Shown here: piece by piece, positions 13,757 through 16,610 of the stretch
Position numbering within the stretch: the first letter of the stretch is position 1
Layout of the letters: each line of letters starts with the position of its first letter
Source: Sulfurimonas sp.
GTDB lineage: Bacteria > Campylobacterota > Campylobacteria > Campylobacterales > Sulfurimonadaceae
Assembly (NCBI GenBank): GCA_027063295.1
Contig: JAMORZ010000034.1
Coordinates: 1 to 16,610 of the forward strand
Reading direction: 5' to 3'
DNA length: 16,610 nt
The notes under the pieces: model-generated
The model's input: the letters and a program-made list of their open reading frames with translations, nothing else
Told to the model about the DNA's origin: nothing
The model's database searches: none
Position numbers and translations under genes: made by a program

Positions 13757-14821
13757 ATGAATTCTTATGTTAAAACAGGCTTGTTAGCTTTGGGTGCTAC
13801 GGTTCTTATGAGTGGATGTGCACAAAAGGTTAGAATCAAGGCATTACAGCCTGCAGAAGTTGGAGCAATGGCTTCTAAGAAGAAGGTTGCAATTAATGAA
13901 TTTAAAAATGATAAGATTGGGCTCTCAGGAAAGATAGAATCTCAGATAGCAAGACACAAGCTTGATAAAAAAAGATATTTTACAGTACTAAGCAGAAAAG
14001 ATTTAGCAAAAGTTCTTGCTGAACAAAAACTTCAATCTTCAGAGTTGATGGATGAAACAACAAGTGCAAAAATTGGTAAACTTATGGGAGCTCAAGCTAT
14101 TATCAGTGGTGAAGTAGCATCTGCAAATGCAGAGAGTGGTTCTTACATAGAACAAAGAGAAAAATGTCTTGCTTACTATAAAGATGGCAGTGGATGTGCT
14201 CAAGTAAGATACTACAATGTAACATGTAAAACAACACAAGCAACTGTGTCTGCAAATATAAATATTGTAGATGTAGAGACTGGTTCGGTTATCTATGGTG
14301 ATACTATCACAAAAGATTACAATGCAGATTCTTGTAAAGCTGGGCAAACAAATCTTCTTCTTGTGACATTAGATACAGGTCCAAAGAAAATTTTATCAAA
14401 AGCACAAGCTTTAAATAAACTTGCAGATGATATTGCTAGTGAATTTGTTTATAAACTTACACCGAACTATGTTTATTTCTCTGTAGGACTTTTAGAGAGT
14501 ATTGAACTTGAAAATGTTACAGATGCTCAAAACAAAAAATTTGAGATCGCTTTAGAGTATATCAAAGCTGCTCGTTATGATAAAGCAAAAAAACTTCTTA
14601 ATGACCTTATGAAAGAGCTTGATGGAAAAAGTTATGCTGTAGCATACGTTTTAGGTGTTGTTCATGAAGCTACTGGTGATTTTGATACTGCTAAAGAGCT
14701 TTATACTGTTGCTGATGATCTTACGGTAGAACCAGTGGATGAGATTAACCTTGCAGTACAAAGAATTGACTCTCTTATTGAAAAAAGAGATGAAGCTAAG
14801 AAACAGATGAATGCAAAGTAA
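13757..14821 (+). CDS. CsgG/LpoB-like lipoprotein with C-terminal helical repeats
   Basis: I use the ATG at 13757 (AAAAGG at 13743-13748); a GTG three codons upstream would overlap the ribosome-binding site. The signal peptide ends in the lipobox LMSGC, with lipid-attached Cys21 in the 354-residue protein. Residues about 40-235 fit the CsgG/LpoB fold: VAINEFKND near 44, RYFTVLSRKDLAKVLAEQKLQ (73-93), IGKLMGAQAIISGEV (106-120) and INIVDVETGSVIYG (168-181). An insertion around 130-160 and the following strand carry Cys137, Cys147, Cys157 and Cys193, enough for two disulfides. Residues about 260-320 look like TPR helices. CsgG-fold lipoproteins form export channels or activate cell-wall synthases; which applies here is unknown. 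It overlaps the next gene by 11 bp. Confidence 0.82.
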   Translation: MNSYVKTGLLALGATVLMSGCAQKVRIKALQPAEVGAMASKKKVAINEFKNDKIGLSGKIESQIARHKLDKKRYFTVLSRKDLAKVLAEQKLQSSELMDETTSAKIGKLMGAQAIISGEVASANAESGSYIEQREKCLAYYKDGSGCAQVRYYNVTCKTTQATVSANINIVDVETGSVIYGDTITKDYNADSCKAGQTNLLLVTLDTGPKKILSKAQALNKLADDIASEFVYKLTPNYVYFSVGLLESIELENVTDAQNKKFEIALEYIKAARYDKAKKLLNDLMKELDGKSYAVAYVLGVVHEATGDFDTAKELYTVADDLTVEPVDEINLAVQRIDSLIEKRDEAKKQMNAK

Positions 14822-15827
14822 TCTAGTTTTTAAATATTTTAGTTTTTTACTTCTTTTAGTTTTTTTAACAGGCTGTGGGGGTTCAGCTCCTACAGTTGTT
14901 AAGAAAAAAGAACCACTTCCTGAGTGGGTTAATGGTATTTTACCAAATGATACTGCTCAAGAGATGTATGGTTTTGGAGTTGCCAAAAATCGTAATTTAG
15001 CAATTAAAACTGCTCTCAATGATACAATCTCAAGACTTGGCATTAGTATAGAATCTCAGTATGAGAGCTATGAAAAAGTACAGTACCATACTTCAAGTCA
15101 AAAAATTACCAACAACATTAAAGCAGATATAGCAAAAGTGAAGATCAACAACTATAAAGTTGTAAAATCATATAAGATAAGCTATAACGCATATGCCGTT
15201 ATAGTAGCTGTTGATAAAATGAAATTTTTAGATGGATTAAAAGAGCAGTTAGAAGTTGATAAAAAGAGTATCTCAGATGAGTTAAAAAGTATCAAAAATC
15301 GAAATAAGATTGTTCAATACAATACAAAATACACTTTGGCACAAAAAGCAAACTCTTTAAAATCAGCTGTATTTATGATTGCTCAATTAGATAGATCATT
15401 TCCAAAAGCGAAAAATCTGAAGTTTATCGAAGATGTTCAAAAAGCTTATCTTCAAGCGAAACACAGTTTGAAGTTTTATCTTCATGGCGATAGTCGTTCG
15501 AAAGATTTTGTAGTTAAGTTGAAAAACTACCTCTCTTCACAAAACTTTAATGTAACATCTCAAAAAAACAATGCTGTTTTTATAAAGATTACAACAGATA
15601 CAACTATTACAACAGGATCTGTAAAAATTGCTATATTAAAGCTAAATATAAAAGTGTATGATAAATATGGTGATATAGGTGGAAAGAGTAAGATAATAAA
15701 AGAGAGATACAAAACACCACTCTCTTTAGTTTATAAAAACGCAGCAATCCATTTTGAACAGGATATCAAGGAGTTGGGACTTGAGAATGTAATAGGGATA
15801 CACTTACAAAGAGATACCAACGATTAA
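14811..15827 (+). CDS. LPP20-family lipoprotein with extra C-terminal domain
   Basis: The signal peptide MQSNLVFKYFSFLLLLVFLTGC has a good lipobox (LTGC, Cys22). Residues 36-135 fit the LPP20 domain: LPEWVNGILPND, MYGFGVAKNRNLAIKTALNDTISRLGISI and a C-terminal AYAVIVAVDKMKFL strand-helix. A charged helical linker follows (about 140-215). A second alpha/beta domain (about 216-335; KFYLHGDSRSKDFVVKLKNYLSS) has no assignment I can give. LPP20-family proteins are outer-membrane lipoproteins; some, such as FlgP, help build the flagellar basal disk, but nothing here specifically indicates that. The start is inside the previous gene's last codons (11-bp overlap), so the two lipoproteins are probably co-translated and may act as partners. 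Confidence 0.82.
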   Translation: MQSNLVFKYFSFLLLLVFLTGCGGSAPTVVKKKEPLPEWVNGILPNDTAQEMYGFGVAKNRNLAIKTALNDTISRLGISIESQYESYEKVQYHTSSQKITNNIKADIAKVKINNYKVVKSYKISYNAYAVIVAVDKMKFLDGLKEQLEVDKKSISDELKSIKNRNKIVQYNTKYTLAQKANSLKSAVFMIAQLDRSFPKAKNLKFIEDVQKAYLQAKHSLKFYLHGDSRSKDFVVKLKNYLSSQNFNVTSQKNNAVFIKITTDTTITTGSVKIAILKLNIKVYDKYGDIGGKSKIIKERYKTPLSLVYKNAAIHFEQDIKELGLENVIGIHLQRDTND

Positions 15828-15838
15828 CTCAAGGTTAT

Positions 15839-15844
15839 TATAAT
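15839..15844 (+). promoter_or_regulatory. -10 box of moxR
   Basis: TATAAT lies 32 bases before the moxR ATG and 11 bases after the lipoprotein stop. The predicted leader of about 25 nt contains AAGGTGG (15861-15867) as Shine-Dalgarno. There is no -35 box. Confidence 0.6.
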
Positions 15845-15875
15845 ACATTACTTAAAAGCTAAGGTGGTGTAAGTA

Positions 15876-16610
15876 ATGATATCTAAAATTCAAGAAGTTA
15901 AAAACGAGGTAAGTAAAGTTGTAGTTGGGCAAGAGAAGATGATAGATTCTCTTCTTATTGCTCTTTTATGTGAGGGGCACATACTTATAGAAGGTGTTCC
16001 TGGACTTGCAAAAACAACAACTGTAAATGCTTTAAGTAAAGCTCTTGGTCTTGGTTTTAAACGTGCTCAGTTTACGCCAGACCTTCTTCCATCAGATATC
16101 TTGGGTGCAGAGATTTATGATCCACAAAACAATCAATTTAAAATCAAAAAAGGTCCTATTTTTACAAACCTTTTGTTAGCAGATGAGATCAACCGTGCTC
16201 CTGCAAAAGTACAATCTGCTTTGCTTGAGGTGATGCAAGAGAAGCAAGTGACACTCGGTGATACAACTTTTAAACTTGATCCTCCATTTTTTGTTATGGC
16301 AACCCAAAATCCTGTAGAACAAGAGGGAGTTTATCAGCTTCCAGAAGCTCAACTTGATCGTTTTATGCTTAAACTTATAGTTGATTACAACACAAAAGCA
16401 GAAGAGCTTGAGATTGCTCGACGTATCTCAAGCGGAAAATTTGAAGAGATTGTAGCAGTTTTGAGTGGTGATGATCTTGATAAACTCAAATCTGCTATTA
16501 AAGAGGTGCATGTCGATGCTGAGGTGGAAGAGTATATGATCGAACTTGTAAACGCAACTCGTCATCCAGAGGAGTATGGACTTGAAGAGATTAAAGAGTT
16601 TGTACAGTTT
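15876..16610 (+). CDS. MoxR-family AAA+ ATPase (5' part, truncated by the window)
   Basis: The frame opens with ATG at 15876 and runs to the window end without a stop, giving 245 residues of a protein normally about 310-330 long. AAA+ features are Walker A GVPGLAKTT (40-48), Walker B LLLADE (99-104) with the MoxR signature INRAPAKVQSALLEVMQE, sensor 1 in ATQNP (142-146) and LDRF (160-163) with the arginine. The N-terminal VVVGQEKMIDSLLIALLCEGHILIEG is characteristic of the family. MoxR ATPases are cytoplasmic chaperone-like motors that work with VWA-domain partners; batA and batB lie 3-5 kb upstream on the same strand. A DUF58-type gene often follows moxR and would be outside the window. Confidence 0.95.
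   Translation, partial: MISKIQEVKNEVSKVVVGQEKMIDSLLIALLCEGHILIEGVPGLAKTTTVNALSKALGLGFKRAQFTPDLLPSDILGAEIYDPQNNQFKIKKGPIFTNLLLADEINRAPAKVQSALLEVMQEKQVTLGDTTFKLDPPFFVMATQNPVEQEGVYQLPEAQLDRFMLKLIVDYNTKAEELEIARRISSGKFEEIVAVLSGDDLDKLKSAIKEVHVDAEVEEYMIELVNATRHPEEYGLEEIKEFVQF

Noticed and set aside
15337..15353. TGGCAC followed by GC, sigma-54-like
   Set aside because: The GC comes two bases too early and the site lies within the LPP20 lipoprotein gene.

Overview
This AT-rich window (codon use dominated by A/T-ending codons) looks like chromosomal DNA of a member of the Campylobacterota (Epsilonproteobacteria). It most resembles a free-living, flagellated, Sulfurimonas/Sulfuricurvum/Arcobacter-like organism. 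The evidence is the flgI - rod-binding protein - flgM - flgN - flgK order, which is the order I recall from Campylobacter, together with -10-dominated promoters lacking -35 boxes, an LPP20-family lipoprotein and a Bat (BatA/B/D + MoxR) locus. The genus cannot be fixed from the sequence alone.

Layout: (1) 1-1422: the 3' end of an unidentified coiled-coil gene converges on murA (minus strand). A perfect 10-bp hairpin contains the whole stop codon of the first gene and part of the murA stop codon. (2) 1423-1511: a compact divergent promoter region. (3) 1512-4106: a tightly overlapped plus-strand operon holding an unknown soluble protein, an unknown membrane protein, a DEDD-type exonuclease homologue with an altered active site, a small protein with a possible degenerate receiver fold, and rsmD. 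(4) 4145-8135: a flagellar block of flgI (P-ring), a hydrolase-less FlgJ-like rod protein, flgM (anti-sigma-28), flgN (chaperone) and flgK (hook-filament junction). It is preceded by a well-matched sigma-54 promoter embedded in the end of rsmD, with candidate sigma-28 and sigma-70 promoters before flgM. (5) 8141-9954: an orphan DppC-type ABC permease and a PerM/AI-2E-type membrane protein, apparently continuing the same transcript. (6) 9972-10135: convergent tRNA-Glu(UUC) and tRNA-Lys(UUU) genes on the minus strand, driven by a perfect TTGACA-17-TATAAT promoter. (7) 10265-13708: batA, a batB-batC fusion and a short batD. (8) 13757-15827: two overlapping lipoprotein genes (CsgG/LpoB-like and LPP20-like). 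(9) 15876-end: a MoxR AAA+ ATPase, cut off by the window.

The most unusual part is 10265-16610. VWA proteins, a BatD-like protein, two outer-membrane-type lipoproteins and a MoxR ATPase lie together on one strand in an order that differs from the usual moxR-DUF58-batA-batB-batC-batD. This suggests, but does not prove, a cytoplasm-to-envelope chaperone/assembly system with dedicated lipoprotein partners. I saw no mobile elements, CRISPR arrays or rRNA.
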